Assembly (NCBI GenBank): GCA_033297075.1
Contig: MU858214.1
Coordinates: forward strand, 21,172-85,171
Origin: Rhypophila decipiens
Lineage: Eukaryota; Ascomycota; Sordariomycetes; Sordariales; Naviculisporaceae
Reading direction: 5' to 3'
DNA: 64,000 nucleotides
Of this stretch, positions 21,052-32,524 are shown one piece after another. The position numbers and the translations under genes were made by a program. How positions within the stretch are numbered: position 1 is the first letter of the stretch; every line of letters starts with the position of its first letter. The notes beneath the pieces were generated by a model, which worked only from the letters and a program-made list of their open reading frames with translations, searched no databases and was not told the origin of the DNA.

Positions 21052-22846
21052 ATGGCGTCGGCCGGCGAAAACAATGGCGTGGGGGGACAGGGCGAGGAGT
21101 CGACGACGGCACCGTCAAATGAGCTTCAGGTTCCAGGCCACGTTCCCATGGCCGACAGAATATCTCTGCAATCCTGGGGCACTGGAAGCGGACCTAGCCT
21201 TCCGGACATTGACAGCGAGGTCGGGGTAAGGAAGCGCATTCCGGTTGAGCTTTAAGCTGTCTACGACGCCAGAGATGAAGTACTAACTGGCCCTCCTATG
21301 CGCTTAAAGTATCTTTCCGATTCTGACTCAGATTTTCGAAGCAACAAGTGAGTCGAGCTCATTCGGCCCGCGTTGAGAGACCAACAGGAAGAGGTCGTGT
21401 GACTAATCTCAGGGCTCATGAAACTCAAGATTCTCGACCACGTCGGTACAGTCGAGCATATACCACTCTGTTGAAGAGCACGGGAGGACCTATCACAGAT
21501 TCAGGGAGGGAAGTAAGTCATTGACTCTCTACCGCCATGGTTGAAATTTCAGGCCTTGCAAGTGATCTGTGCTTCGCTGACTTGCCTCATATCAGAGTAC
21601 CCGCTTCCAAATGACCAGGTAAGAACTCCTTTTCGGCAGCGAAAGACCGAGTCAGCAGGAGCAAGTGTCTGATATCGACAACAGCAAGAGCAAGACAGAC
21701 TTGGTGAGTTCATGTTGTCCACAATCCAAGGGCTTGAGCTGATACGTGGGTTGGCAAGATCTTCAACATGCCATGTTCGTAATTACTACCCATGGCAAGC
21801 TGCATCTTGCCCCAATCGGGAACAATCCCAAGAACATCCTAGATATTGCCACAGGTATGTCCGCTTGGTACTGAGACCGGCCTTGAGCTTTTAATGACGT
21901 GGGATTATAGGAACGGGAGTCTGGGCCATTGAGATGGGTAAGAATAGATGCCAGCCATGAGATGCCTACATGACGATGCTTCTGGCCCCAGACTGATGCC
22001 CACTGATCATCGTCTCATAGCACAACTCTACCCCAACGCCGAAGTGACAGGGACGGACCTCAGCCCAATTCAACCAGAATAGTAAGGAAACCGAAAACAA
22101 AAATACAAACCTACGATTCCTTTCTGACGCATCCTTCCCAACCTCGTTTAGCATCCCGGCAAACTGCCAGTTCGAAATCGACGACGCAGAAGAAGAGTGG
22201 CTATTTTCCAAGAAATTCGACTACATCCACGGCCGCGCCCTGCTCTCCTGCTTCCGCGACCCTCTCTACGTGATCCAGCAAGCCTACGACTCTCTCGCGC
22301 CTGGCGGATGGCTCGAGTTCCAAGATGGGACCTTTCCGATGGAATACGTCGACGGCCCGCCTCCGGAAAATTGCGCAATCAAGAAGTGGAATGATTTGCT
22401 CATTGCCGGTGCTGAAAAGGCTGGTAGACCGTGGACGAATACGAAGCATTATAAACGCTGGTTTGAGGAAGTGGGCTTGGAGGAGGTCGTGCAGAGGGAG
22501 TTTTACTGGCCTATTACGCCTTGGGCTAAGGGGAAATATTACAAGACTCTTGGGGCGTTTTGTCAGGAGGATATGCTGAGGGGTGTGGAGGGTATGAGTT
22601 TGAAGGTTATTGGGCAGCTTGGATGGTCTGCCGAGAAGATTCGCGAGTTTATACCCGAGGTGCAGGCTGAGTTGCGGGATACCAAGGTTCATGTTTATAC
22701 CAAGATGTGAGTCTTTCTTTTTTCTCCTTTTCCTTTTTTTTCTTCGTACCTCTGATGGGGTATGCTTGTATAGAGAGTTGGTGTGCTAACTGTGACTTTT
22801 GGTTAGCCGGTTCGTATATGGCAGGAAGCCCTTGTCTGCAAAGTAA
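21052..22846 (+). CDS. LaeA-like SAM-dependent methyltransferase, ten exons
   Basis: Predicted 376 residues from exons 21052-21225, 21310-21347, 21413-21512, 21598-21618, 21685-21703, 21759-21854, 21911-21937, 22021-22081, 22152-22706 and 22807-22846. Phase is kept at all nine introns. The disordered acidic N-terminus (YLSDSDSDFRSN) precedes YPLPNDQQEQDRLDL, a hallmark of this family. The SAM-binding motif ILDIATGTGVWAIEM (about 143-157) has Ala where Gly is usual. TGTDLSPIQPEYIPANCQFE and the acidic DDAEEEW follow, and the end is RFVYGRKPLSAK. Relatives include LaeA-type regulators of secondary metabolism and velvet-complex-associated methyltransferases; substrate and role here are unknown. 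No biosynthetic cluster is adjacent. Confidence 0.9.
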
Positions 22847-23140
22847 ATTCCTGGACGACGCGAAGAGGCTTCGCATGAAATGGTCTATTGGTCGGGTTAT
22901 TGATCTTTTCTTGGACAGTATGTGATGAATATTTCACTCAAAACTGAGATGGAAAGCTGGAAACTAGACGGAATTGATAATACTATCTACTCTGTGTCTT
23001 CCAAGTCCTGCTTGGTTTTGCCGATGATGACTTTGGGAAGTCAGAATTCATCATTGAAGTGGGGCTTACGAATGTTGTCATCGTTTAACTCCGCTCTTGG
23101 GGGACTGAGATGGCTACTAGCTGAGATGTGATACTCGAGG

Positions 23141-23691
23141 TAATTTAAGAGAATTAATCGGGGCACACACTTGCACCTGGCAATGAAAATACCGTATTTG
23201 CCATACATAACATACCCCTGTTCTGGCCACAACCCATCACTTGTATAAAAATCAACATACCAATTGGCTCGTATGGTTATATTCAATTGCAGGCTGGGCT
23301 CTTTCAATTGCGCTCGTTCAATTGTAGGCTCGTTCAATTGTAGGCTCGTTCAATTGTAGGCTCGTTCAATTGTAGGCTCGTTCAATTGTAGGCTCATTCA
23401 ATTGCAGGCTCGTTCAATTGCAGGCTCGTTCAATTGTAGGCTCGTTCAATTGTAGGCTCGTTCAATTGTAGGCTCAGTCAATTATAACCTGACTGTAGCT
23501 CTGCCAATTCTCAATTATATATAAGTGACTGTCCTGAACTTTTATATTTGAGATGGGTGTTGACCTTGTAAGCCTAAGTTTTTGGCTGTGAAATGCTGAA
23601 ATTTCAGGCCAGTTGCTATGCACTTGGAAAAGTGGGGGGACGTGTGCCCCGAGTAATGGGGGTGTGTGCCCCGATTAATTCTCTAATTTAA
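23141..23691. mobile_element. Non-autonomous hAT-like element with 8-bp target duplication
   Basis: Bases 23149-23170 match the reverse complement of 23662-23683 exactly (22 bases, ending in GGGGCACACAC). The 8-mer TAATTTAA flanks both ends directly (23141-23148 and 23684-23691). An 8-base duplication is characteristic of the hAT superfamily. The element is 535 bases and has a second subterminal GTGTGCCCCGAGTAAT copy near the right end. It carries a minisatellite and no transposase. Confidence 0.7.
23301..23480. repeat. 16-bp minisatellite
   Basis: The unit AATTGTAGGCTCGTTC recurs at an exact 16-base spacing from about 23317 to 23461 (ten units), with diverged copies on both sides. Variants are T/C at the sixth position and CGTT/CATT. 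Each junction recreates the palindrome CAATTG. The array lies entirely inside the hAT-like element. Confidence 0.9.
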
Positions 23692-24920
23692 GACTTATGC
23701 AGGTACCGTATGGAACAAAGATCCGGCCTCTGGGAGCCCCTGCAGCGAGCCCTGGATAAACTTCACAGCTTGCAGGGGTTGAGCTGTCTGACATGAGCGG
23801 CGAATTTCCATGATGAGAAAGCACATATTGACTTCCGTAGCAGAGGGGCACGAAGGATGGCTGAAAGGGACCATTTTGACCTGAAAGGATCTAAGAATTC
23901 TGAATGAATGGAAGTGATGTCCTTGTTTTGTCAAAAGTTCTACATCTCCTTTTCAATGTCATTTGCCTCTCATTGTCAGTGGAGTTTGTTTGTTCGTATG
24001 ATCCAGTCCCAGACCACCCTGAACGAAGGCATCCGGCTGAGAGCCAAGTCGGAGGGTTTTTGTACCACCTGTGCGCCAAGATCAGTAATTGCATATTGAG
24101 AGAACGACTCATTTAAATGAGAGCAAAACAAATGCGGTGACTAGCCGGATCTGGGACAAGACCAGCACCGACAGGGCGGTAAACGAGCCGACCTCTCAGG
24201 CAGCAGAATTATCACAGATCTGGCGGCTCTTGGCAAAACCCCCAAACAAGCTTCATAACATGCCTGCCTCAGTCTTAGTTCCGGCCCGTTGTCAAGCACT
24301 ACAGTAGCACTAGCTTGGTACGAGAGCCTCAGCCCTGGGGAGAAACGAGCCTAGCTTCAGCTTGGATTCCAGGTGGCCCCCTGGGGAACCACCACAAGCG
24401 AGGCTTGACCCTTGACATTTCTAAGCCCTGGACGGCTTTGTCATCGCCTTGCCGGAAATTTGCAGCAAACGCTTCCAGAGATGAGGTTCAGTACACAGAG
24501 CGGCACTTCCAGGGGCGCAAAGTGAACAACACTCCGAACAGTACTCCATATGAGCCAGCCAGCATCGTGCATCGTATATCGTAGGCCCTGCCTTTTGACG
24601 CCTGAAATGAACTGGCATTGCTAGTAGGGATTGAGACATAGACGAGGGGCGCAGCCAGCCAGGATCGTGGGTATCTGAGTTTCTGGGAAGAGGGAACCAC
24701 TGACCCAGCAAGGAGACAATAAACATTTAAATATGCGGCTTCTTCTCTCCTGTCCGAATCTCTCTACTTTGAGATCACCCTCGAGCCATCATTCAGTCAT
24801 TCATTCATTTTTTTTGTCCAACTCCCACGGTCTTTACCAAGTTCCATCATTTCGTTCTCATAATCATACTCGATACTGTCCCTCACTATCTCCTCGAGTC
24901 CTCGGCAACCAATATCCAAA

Positions 24921-25463
24921 ATGAAGTTCTCCGTCCTCACCACCGCGCTCGCAATGGCCGCTTCCGTCGCCGCCCTTCCCAGCGCTGTCCCCGAAGTGAC
25001 AGCCGAGTACGTCTCCGTTACCTCCTTAAACTTCTCGGGCATAACTGACCACAAAATCTCTCATCCGAGCAGATCCGCGGGCCTCCAAGAGCGAGGAACC
25101 AACGTCTGGACGCACCTCTACTACTGCACCAAGACCTACTGGCAAGGCGAATGCCAAAACTGGAAGGTCGAGAAGCAGACCTGCTACAACATCAAGAAGT
25201 TCGGCACTCAGTTCGTCAAGAACACGGGCTCGACTGGCCCTGATGCTGGTACTTTTTGTACTTTTTACAAGTCAGTCTTTCTATTTTTCCTCGTCCGACC
25301 TACTACTCAATGTGAACGAAAGAGTGCTGGGCTGACCGAATGATTAAACAGTGCCGAAAACTGCGACACCTCCAAGGACAGGCTCTACGCCAATTACCCC
25401 GGGTATGAACACCTCGAAGGCCACCAGTGGAACCAGAAGGCTATTTCGTTCCGCTGCTGGTAG
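24921..25463 (+). CDS. Small cysteine-rich secreted protein
   Basis: Predicted 131 residues from exons 24921-25006, 25073-25270 and 25352-25463. Residues 1-19 form a signal peptide (MKFSVLTTALAMAASVAAL). A short propeptide-like stretch follows. The mature part has six cysteines in YYCTKTYWQGECQNW, KQTCYNI, GTFCTFYN, AENCDTSK and the final FRCW. This pattern resembles small beta-rich fungal secreted proteins (crystallin- or killer-toxin-like folds) that include candidate effectors; the family call is tentative. Introns are 66 and 81 bases, the second with a GTCAGT donor. The neighbouring genes give no functional clue. Confidence 0.8.
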
Positions 25464-26331
25464 ACACATCGCCCGACCTCCTTGGGCGTCATCATCGCGA
25501 CAGGCTCTTGGCTCTCAATACCTAGGCAGCTTGGCCCAAATGGCACTACAGTAGGAGATGATGAAAGTAGTCTCACTGGCTTGGATTCAGGGACCTGAAA
25601 TGGGTTGGGAGTTGTCATCTGTAGGAACTTTAGGATGAAATTCTGTCGATGTATGTTTTCGCATGTTTTCGCATGTCCTTGTCAAGTTGTTCACTTGACA
25701 TTTAATAATACTATTCGTCGCGTGCCCTGTGTGCTCGGGGTTTCTTTCGCTTTGGAACGGAAAACATCGTGATGTCGATATCCGGAAGGGCAGTACGCCT
25801 GTTTCTTGCTTCAACACTGAACCAGTACTGCCCAGCAACGTCGTGTTGATGATTATTCCCATGGTACATGTCTCTCCCCTCGTTCCTCAAGATGTTGCTC
25901 CTTGGAGAAAGTCAGCACCCCTGTACAAATGCTTATATTTCTGCAGCTTACCACATCGGGCACTGATGAGTAGGTGTGGTTGTACGGCGGCCGACCAGCG
26001 ATCTTGACAGTTGCCAGTCAAGTGGTTCCGCCAGTCCAGTGAGGCTGTGCCTGCATGGCGTCTCAGATCGTGCAGAGTTTCAAAGATTACTCCGTACCAC
26101 ACTGCCTGCATCTTTATTGGACATGTAGACAAGCCCGAGTCCGCCTTGGCGGTTCTAGACCACCCACTAGACGACAAAAACTTTCAGCTCTTGGCAGCAT
26201 AAAAGGAGGTGCAACTGCTGAATTCCTCTGGACTGGTGTGTTCGTATCTTTACACCTTCATTACTAGTACCAATCGTCCAAGGCCCTAGGCGTTTTGAAG
26301 ACGTATTAGACTATTGTGGTCAGTGTTGGCA
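25464..26331. other. Intergenic, no gene seen
   Basis: The 868 bases between the small secreted gene and the HET gene. A short duplication of GTTTTCGCAT occurs near 25656. Otherwise nothing was recognised. Confidence 0.45.
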
Positions 26332-28437
26332 ATGGCTTCTTGTAGCATACCTTCCAACTCCGGGCCGTATATGTATCCGGGCCCTGAGCTTCGGCACGCG
26401 AACGAAATCCGACTGATTCGTCTCCTCCCCGGGGCTGGTCCCATAGAATGCGAGTTCCTCGTCGTCGACATCACCACCCCACCCCCATTTGAAGCTCTCT
26501 CCTACACATGGGGCGACTCTCTCGACCGCCGCGAAATTCTCGTCCGAGCACCGCCGTCGACATCCCCAAGGACCACGTCGACGGCCGCTAGCATATCGGT
26601 CACCGCCAACTGCCTCGCAGCGCTTTATAGTCTGCGAACTACAGAGTCCCGCCAGCTCTGGATCGATGCCATTTGTATCGATCAAATCAACCTTGGCGAG
26701 CGACACCACCAGCTCAGCCTCATGGGGCGCATCTTCTCCTATGCCGCAAGGGTGCTCATCTTCCTAGGCGAGGCCGATGATGATAGTGATTTGGCCATGG
26801 AGTATATCCATGACCTTTACTCACCCGACACCAACTGGGCTCTCGATGAGTCCACGAGTAAAGGTCAGGTTTACAATGCGGTCAGGCGGTTGCTTGCGAG
26901 GCCGTGGTTCCGACGTGTGTGGGTCATCCAGGAAGTACTGATGGCACGGGAGGCGACCATTATATGTGGCACGAAAACGTTCCCATGGACGGCGATGAGG
27001 GAGGTGTGCGCCGTGGCGGCGAACCCTCCGGAGGGGATTTGGAGTGAGGAGGATCAACTATGCCTGCAGACGAAGGACATCCCTTTTGTGGCGCGGGCGA
27101 GGAAGGGGGACTTTTGGCCGAGGGTCGTGCAAGGAGAAGAAGAAGAAGAAGAAGAAGAAGTCGACGAAAGTCCACGTTTGCTTCCCTCCGACCCATTTGA
27201 CCGACAAATCGTCACGTTTGAGACGCTGTGTCGTTCCCGTGGATGTGAGGCGACCGACCCACGGGACAAAATATACGCCCTCCTCCCACTCCTTTCATCG
27301 CCCCGAAGCCCAGTGGCCATCGAGCCAAATTACGCTGACCCCGCCGCCAAGGTTTTTGTTGACTGCATGTCATACTTGCTCCCCTACTGGGGTCTACAGC
27401 TTCTCTGTGCTGTACAAAGCCCGCCAGTCACACCTGGACTTCCCTCCTGGGCTCCAGATTGGACCCTTGCCCCCCAGCGGTCTATCTTGGGTGGTGCCGG
27501 TGCGTCTCAAAAGGGGTCTCTTGGTCGGCGTGATCGGTGGAAGGATGTCCTCCCTCGGCTCTCCTCGGACCGCGATTCTTTTGGCTCTACAAGTTACCAG
27601 CGTGGATTATGGTCCGAACTAAAGGCGGCTTGGAAACGTACCCGTACTCGTAGTAAAGGTGTGCCCCAGCCTAGAGGTGGTATGTCGAGCCTCGGGACGA
27701 GGGTCTCTCGCCAGACCAATTTGCCCAAATCCTCTCGCTCGGAGGGTTACCAACATGAGCCGCGAATAGTAGTTCGAACCGAGACTTTGACGAGGACGAC
27801 AAGCTATGAACTTCACACACGAGGGATTTTCCTAGGAAATATTATCAACCTCACAAGTCCCTGCGACGTAGGACATCTCGAAGACTTTTGCCTGACGGAA
27901 TGGGTGGACATGTCCAAACGCCTGGTCCCAGGATTCGAGAGCACATCAGTCTATGACGCCATGGCGCCCAAGCTGTTCTATGATGTCGTGTTCGCCCAAG
28001 AAATAGGGGACGGATGGTATTACTATGTCGACAGGGCCATTCGTCATCTAATAGACCACGCTAAGCTAACCACCGAAGATGGGGCTGCAACAGCGGCTCA
28101 GAACAGCGCCGATGCATCGGGTTGGAGATTTGACAAGACCGACTTCAAGGCTTCGTTCGGGAACACGGCGCTGATGTGGGAGAGGTGTCACTCCCGAAGG
28201 CTTTTCGTCACGGATACAGGATATCTGGGTCTCGGTCCGCTCGAGGCAAGTCTCAGTGACGCCGTGTATGCTTGCCCTTCGGCAAACGTGCCTTTTGTGC
28301 TTCGAGCCACTGGAGGTGCTTCTAAACGGCTCCATCATCATCTCATTGGGGAATGCTTTCTCGAGGACAGAATGTGGGGTGATATCAAAGCGAAGAATGC
28401 TGGACCAGAGGATCTCGTGGAGTTGGTCCTCGTATAG
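26332..28437 (+). CDS. HET-domain (heterokaryon incompatibility) protein
   Basis: An intronless 701-residue protein; HET domains trigger cell death after fusion of genetically unlike hyphae. The ATG at 26332 is the first in frame. The HET domain runs from about residue 50 to 200: FEALSYTWGD (53-62), LWIDAICIDQ (109-118) and PWFRRVWVIQE (191-201). DPRDKIYALL (309-318) follows, as is usual in this subgroup. A run of glutamates near residues 269-276 is encoded by a GAA/GAG microsatellite. The C-terminal half has no NACHT, ankyrin or WD40 partner domain, so allelic-recognition specificity is unknown. Flanks are gene-poor. Confidence 0.92.
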   Translation: MASCSIPSNSGPYMYPGPELRHANEIRLIRLLPGAGPIECEFLVVDITTPPPFEALSYTWGDSLDRREILVRAPPSTSPRTTSTAASISVTANCLAALYSLRTTESRQLWIDAICIDQINLGERHHQLSLMGRIFSYAARVLIFLGEADDDSDLAMEYIHDLYSPDTNWALDESTSKGQVYNAVRRLLARPWFRRVWVIQEVLMAREATIICGTKTFPWTAMREVCAVAANPPEGIWSEEDQLCLQTKDIPFVARARKGDFWPRVVQGEEEEEEEEVDESPRLLPSDPFDRQIVTFETLCRSRGCEATDPRDKIYALLPLLSSPRSPVAIEPNYADPAAKVFVDCMSYLLPYWGLQLLCAVQSPPVTPGLPSWAPDWTLAPQRSILGGAGASQKGSLGRRDRWKDVLPRLSSDRDSFGSTSYQRGLWSELKAAWKRTRTRSKGVPQPRGGMSSLGTRVSRQTNLPKSSRSEGYQHEPRIVVRTETLTRTTSYELHTRGIFLGNIINLTSPCDVGHLEDFCLTEWVDMSKRLVPGFESTSVYDAMAPKLFYDVVFAQEIGDGWYYYVDRAIRHLIDHAKLTTEDGAATAAQNSADASGWRFDKTDFKASFGNTALMWERCHSRRLFVTDTGYLGLGPLEASLSDAVYACPSANVPFVLRATGGASKRLHHHLIGECFLEDRMWGDIKAKNAGPEDLVELVLV
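27134..27160. repeat. GAA trinucleotide repeat inside the HET gene
   Basis: About nine GAA-type codons in a row encode an acidic tract. It is likely length-polymorphic without breaking the frame. Confidence 0.8.
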
Positions 28438-29982
28438 CGATTACCAAAACGCGGTATTCAATCCCAAGATATTGCAACGCTTGTAGGGACAGGTAACTCT
28501 CTCACAAAGGAGTGCTGCTTGGAACTTGGATTCCCCAAAACTTTGATATTACTATGCAGTTCGAGAAGAATGTTGCCATTTTCAAGATGAGCATATGGAG
28601 GTCACTTGGGAAAATCTCACAACCGCACCAATCGGAACTTTACTGTAATAAGAATGGTACCTTATTATACAGTCAGAAATTACTTCTCAGGCCTAGATAT
28701 CTTACTCGTTTATGCTATTGAAACACTTTCGTGGGTCGAGACTCGTATGGGCCGTTGTGGCGTGTCGAAACAAGTACCAGGAAACACAGACTGTTGGTTG
28801 GATACCCTGTGACTTTGTTGTTTTCTGCAAATTTGATCTCTTTGCCATTGGCGGGCACAGCGTTTCCTTTCGTGCCTTATTCTGGGCTTTCTAGAGCATC
28901 CATGTCTCCACGAAACATGCACCTCACAGCATGTATTTACCCTAAACATGTATGCATCCTGTAATCTTCTCAGCGAGGCATAAGAGGAAGGTTCGTGGGC
29001 CGCTTCGGCTTCGAATTCCTTCCGTGCCTGGCCGGGTCGGAGAATTTACCCGCTCTTTGCCCGGCCAGCGATTTGGGAATCACTGTGCCAGATTTTCAGA
29101 GCCTATTAACTGACCAACTCCCGCCAGAGCATCCATCACGACCCAGAATAAAACCGACTTCGAGGCCACTCACATGTTGGCTGGTCTCGGAAATTTTCTG
29201 TCCATGGCTCCCGATAAAGTCACTACCGCCCGGGCGCCAACAGACGTTCCAGATCCTCAGAGATCTTCACTCCGCTACAGGAGATCGACACCGGGTATCC
29301 TAGCGCCAACCATGACCAGACCTCAAAGTTCCCGAATCTAGACTCCCGTCTTCACATCTATACATACACATTTCACCCCACGCATTGAGCCGCCATGACA
29401 GGGCTGCATGCTGCACTCTTTGCCTCTCTTCCGGTACCGTCATGCGAGTCATTACGAGCCGCGAACCACACGCCCCGGATCAGGCTATGTTAACATGGAA
29501 CAAGGATGGAACACAAACACCCACCACCACAATATCTGCGAATAAACAGTTGACCGTGTCGGAGGGAGACCTTTCATGGCTCTGCGGTGCACGAATGAGA
29601 TACGGTCCATGATCTGACCAGGCTCAACAACATGACAAAACACTCCGAATGAGCACGGACTTTGACAACCACGGCAGATGAAATCCAGTCAGTTGGGCCC
29701 TTGGGAAACAATATGGCCAGTCGCTAGGTATGGGCAAAAATCTAGCATATGACATGGTAGTTGTTTCTGAAGCTTCCAAGACAATTTCCTCTTCTTCATT
29801 TTCCCATATCCACTTGATCTTCTTCTTCAGGTTTCCTTCTGCTCGGAAAATAATGTGAAAATCACCGCCGAGGCTCGACGTTCCTAGGCTCATACCTTCT
29901 CCATTTTTTATCCTTCTTTCTTGTCATTCCAACACATCTCGCATCGTTGAACCTGTCGTTACTGCAATGATATATACACAGA
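28438..29982. other. Intergenic, about 1.5 kb, no gene seen
   Basis: Only short frames occur, none with a domain, signal peptide or splice-supported extension. It includes the promoter of the receptor gene. Confidence 0.45.
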
Positions 29983-32008
29983 ATGGTGAACAAGGCCATG
30001 ACTAGTTTCCACACTGATCCCTACGACTCGGAAGACGCTTCTGGCAGCATTTCACCACTCCCGCCAGTCCTCTCCAATGGGCTAGTTGCAGTCGCTACTT
30101 TTGGCTTCCTGAGCTTCCTTTCGTCGCTGTGGTTGTTGAGCTATCTCACTTACAGGTTCGTCGTCTGGCACGTCAGACCGCCTCCACCTCCAGAGAAGAA
30201 GCGGGCTCTCTCGCCCGAGCCAGAATCGCCAACCACATCCGACGCCAACGGGTTTCTAGTCCCAGCATCAGCGCTCTGCCCACCGAAGAACGAGGATGAG
30301 GAGGATGATTCATCACCAGTACCAATGTCCCTCTTGGAGCGGATGCAGAAGAACCCTCCGAATCAGTTCTTGATCCTAATCTACAACCTCTTGTTCGCTG
30401 ATATCCAACAAGCCATGGCGTTCTTATTGAATATCACCTGGATAGCAAACGACTCGCTAGATATCAAGAGCACAGCTTGCTGGGCCCAGGGCTGGTTTAT
30501 CTCGACGGGGGATCTTGCGTCCAGCGTCTTCATTACCGCCATCGCAATTCATACGTATCTCGGGGTCGTCAAAAACTACCGGCTACCCACGTGGATCTTC
30601 TACTCGGCAATTGCCTGCTGCTGGAGTTTCACCTACGGTCTAGGCATATTGGGTGTCATCGTTACGGATAACGGGTCTCGGGTTGGCGGGTTGTACGTCC
30701 GGGCTGGTGCATGGGTGAGTTACCCGAACGGTGAACCTCACTACTCTCCAAACCTCTATGACACGGAGAAAGTGATATCATTTCATTTGGCCCTGAGTAC
30801 TAACAAGCCCTCAACACCAGTGCTGGATTAACTCGGCCTTTCAAGACCTCCGTCTCTATTTGCATTACCTCTGGATCTTCATCTCGCTCGCCCTCACGAC
30901 GCTCGTCTACATTATCATCTACTTCCATCTGCAAGTCCACAGCAAGCACAGCCCCTCCTGCTGTCTCAAGCCCGGCGGGTTACACAACAGTTTGAACCAG
31001 GAGCAGCACGACCCATCTTCGGCCGAGTACCCCGGGCAGCTCCATGTCGATTCTGCAGACCGCAACCTTGCCGCCGCATCAAGAGCCCCGACCCCTGTGC
31101 CCGTACCATCCATCCTCACCCGCGGGAGCAGCACTACGGATAATGGCAACCAGGAGAGCACCAATACGAGTGACAGTCCCCGCTCATCAATATCTATCTC
31201 TACAACCGCAACTTCATGGTCATCTTCTGAATCCTCTGCACAGAAAGACCTCCCGTCGGCACCGCTCTCAGCGCGGCACCCAACATTTCTCCTCTATCCA
31301 CTAATCTACGTCCTCTGCACAGCACCGCTTGCCGCAGGAAGAATCGCCTCCATGGCGGGCAACAAGGTCCCGCTGTCCTATTTCTGCTTTGCCGGCGCCA
31401 TGATTGCCTCGGCGGGGTGGCTTGATGTCGCCCTGTACGCGTCTACCAGAAGAACCATTGTCTTCCATTCTGGGGAGAAGCCACCGGGTCAAGATACCGG
31501 AATTGAGACTTTTGCCTTTATGCGCTCTCTCACACCACCCGACAGAAAGTTTGGAAATGTCGTTTTTGTTGAGGGGGGTCCGCGGAAGAGGAGGGGGCAG
31601 AAGGATGATAAGAGAGGGATAAGTAATACGTCGAATTGGGGGTGGTCGATTGAACGTGGTGTAATAGGGGGCAGAAGTCGGAGTTTGTCGAGTAGTGCAA
31701 GGAGTGCTAGAGCGAGGTTACGATATCTGGCTGGTGGAAGGGCGGGGAGTAGTTACTCGGTCAATGGAAGTTCGGAGACGATTAGGGGTGGGAATATGGG
31801 CTTCGGTATGGACCGTGGAGAAGTTGTTGGGATGGCTATCCAATGCGAGACGACCACTAGCGTTGTTGTTGAGGAGGTTGTTGGTCCTATTGTGGTTCCG
31901 GCTCCAGTTCGGACTGCCAGTCGGGCTGAGGTTCGGGTCTTGGTCCAAGAAAATCAGGATCGCCCTGGGAGCTGTTCCGGGGAGAAATGCACTGGGGCCT
32001 TGGGGTAA
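29983..32008 (+). CDS. Git3/cAMP-receptor-like seven-helix G-protein-coupled receptor
   Basis: Predicted 639 residues from exons 29983-30714 and 30821-32008. The 106-base intron has a GTGAGT donor and TACTAACA branch and joins AGAW to CWINSAFQDL. Helices lie at about 34-61, 128-154, 168-195, 202-227, 258-281, 399-421 and 428-450. FADIQQAMAFLLN in helix 2 and ACWAQGWFISTGD entering helix 3 are typical of fungal Git3/cAMP-receptor-like GPCRs. The third intracellular loop (about 282-398) is long and Ser-rich. The tail is basic and Ser/Gly-rich, as expected for a signalling receptor. The ligand is unknown. The stop overlaps a strong donor (GGTAAGTAT), so a further 3' exon cannot be excluded. Confidence 0.82.
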
Positions 32009-32524
32009 GTATGGCGGCCCGTCTCAAGTGTCTTAACTCTTTCTTCTTGTTGGTTCTTTTTTTTGCTATTTATTCTTTGTACTAATTGTTTCTTTGGGTC
32101 CTCTGGCCTTTTCCTTAATCTATTCTGTTAAGTTGTTTTTTTAACATTCCTCCCCGATCCCTCCTGTATTTGGTCATATCTCTGACCACATGTCTCTTCT
32201 CTCTGGTCGATCTAACGAATGGGATGGGACGGATTGGATGGCTGGCTCGCATGTTCGCTTTGAAAGACGAAATGGGGAGAAAGGCAGGTTTGGTCTCTAA
32301 GATGAGAAACGGTACAAAAAAAGACTTTGGTGTATCATTATTAATGACTGGATGAATGGGACACGCAGGATTGTAGGACAAGGTATACGCTGAATATCTA
32401 AACAGATGTAAGATAGATAGAGTTTGCCAGGTCGCTTCGTTTTGAGGAAGCAATGTTAATCAGATCATCCAAAATGAAGAGGTAACTTCATTTCCATACT
32501 AGTATCAACCTGATGATAGACCAT
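32009..32524. other. Intergenic, convergent 3' ends
   Basis: AT-rich 3' flanks of the receptor gene and the large disrupted gene. A TACTAAT branch-like motif near 32077 could belong to an extra 3' intron of the receptor gene. Confidence 0.45.

Larger units (their letters stand above)
22847..24920. other. Intergenic, about 2.1 kb, with a transposon-like element
   Basis: Contains the hAT-like element at 23141-23691 and its minisatellite. The remainder up to the small secreted gene shows no gene. Confidence 0.5.

Noticed and set aside
23301..23480. CRISPR-like regular repeat
   Set aside because: Units are contiguous with no unique spacers, so it is a minisatellite in a eukaryotic genome.
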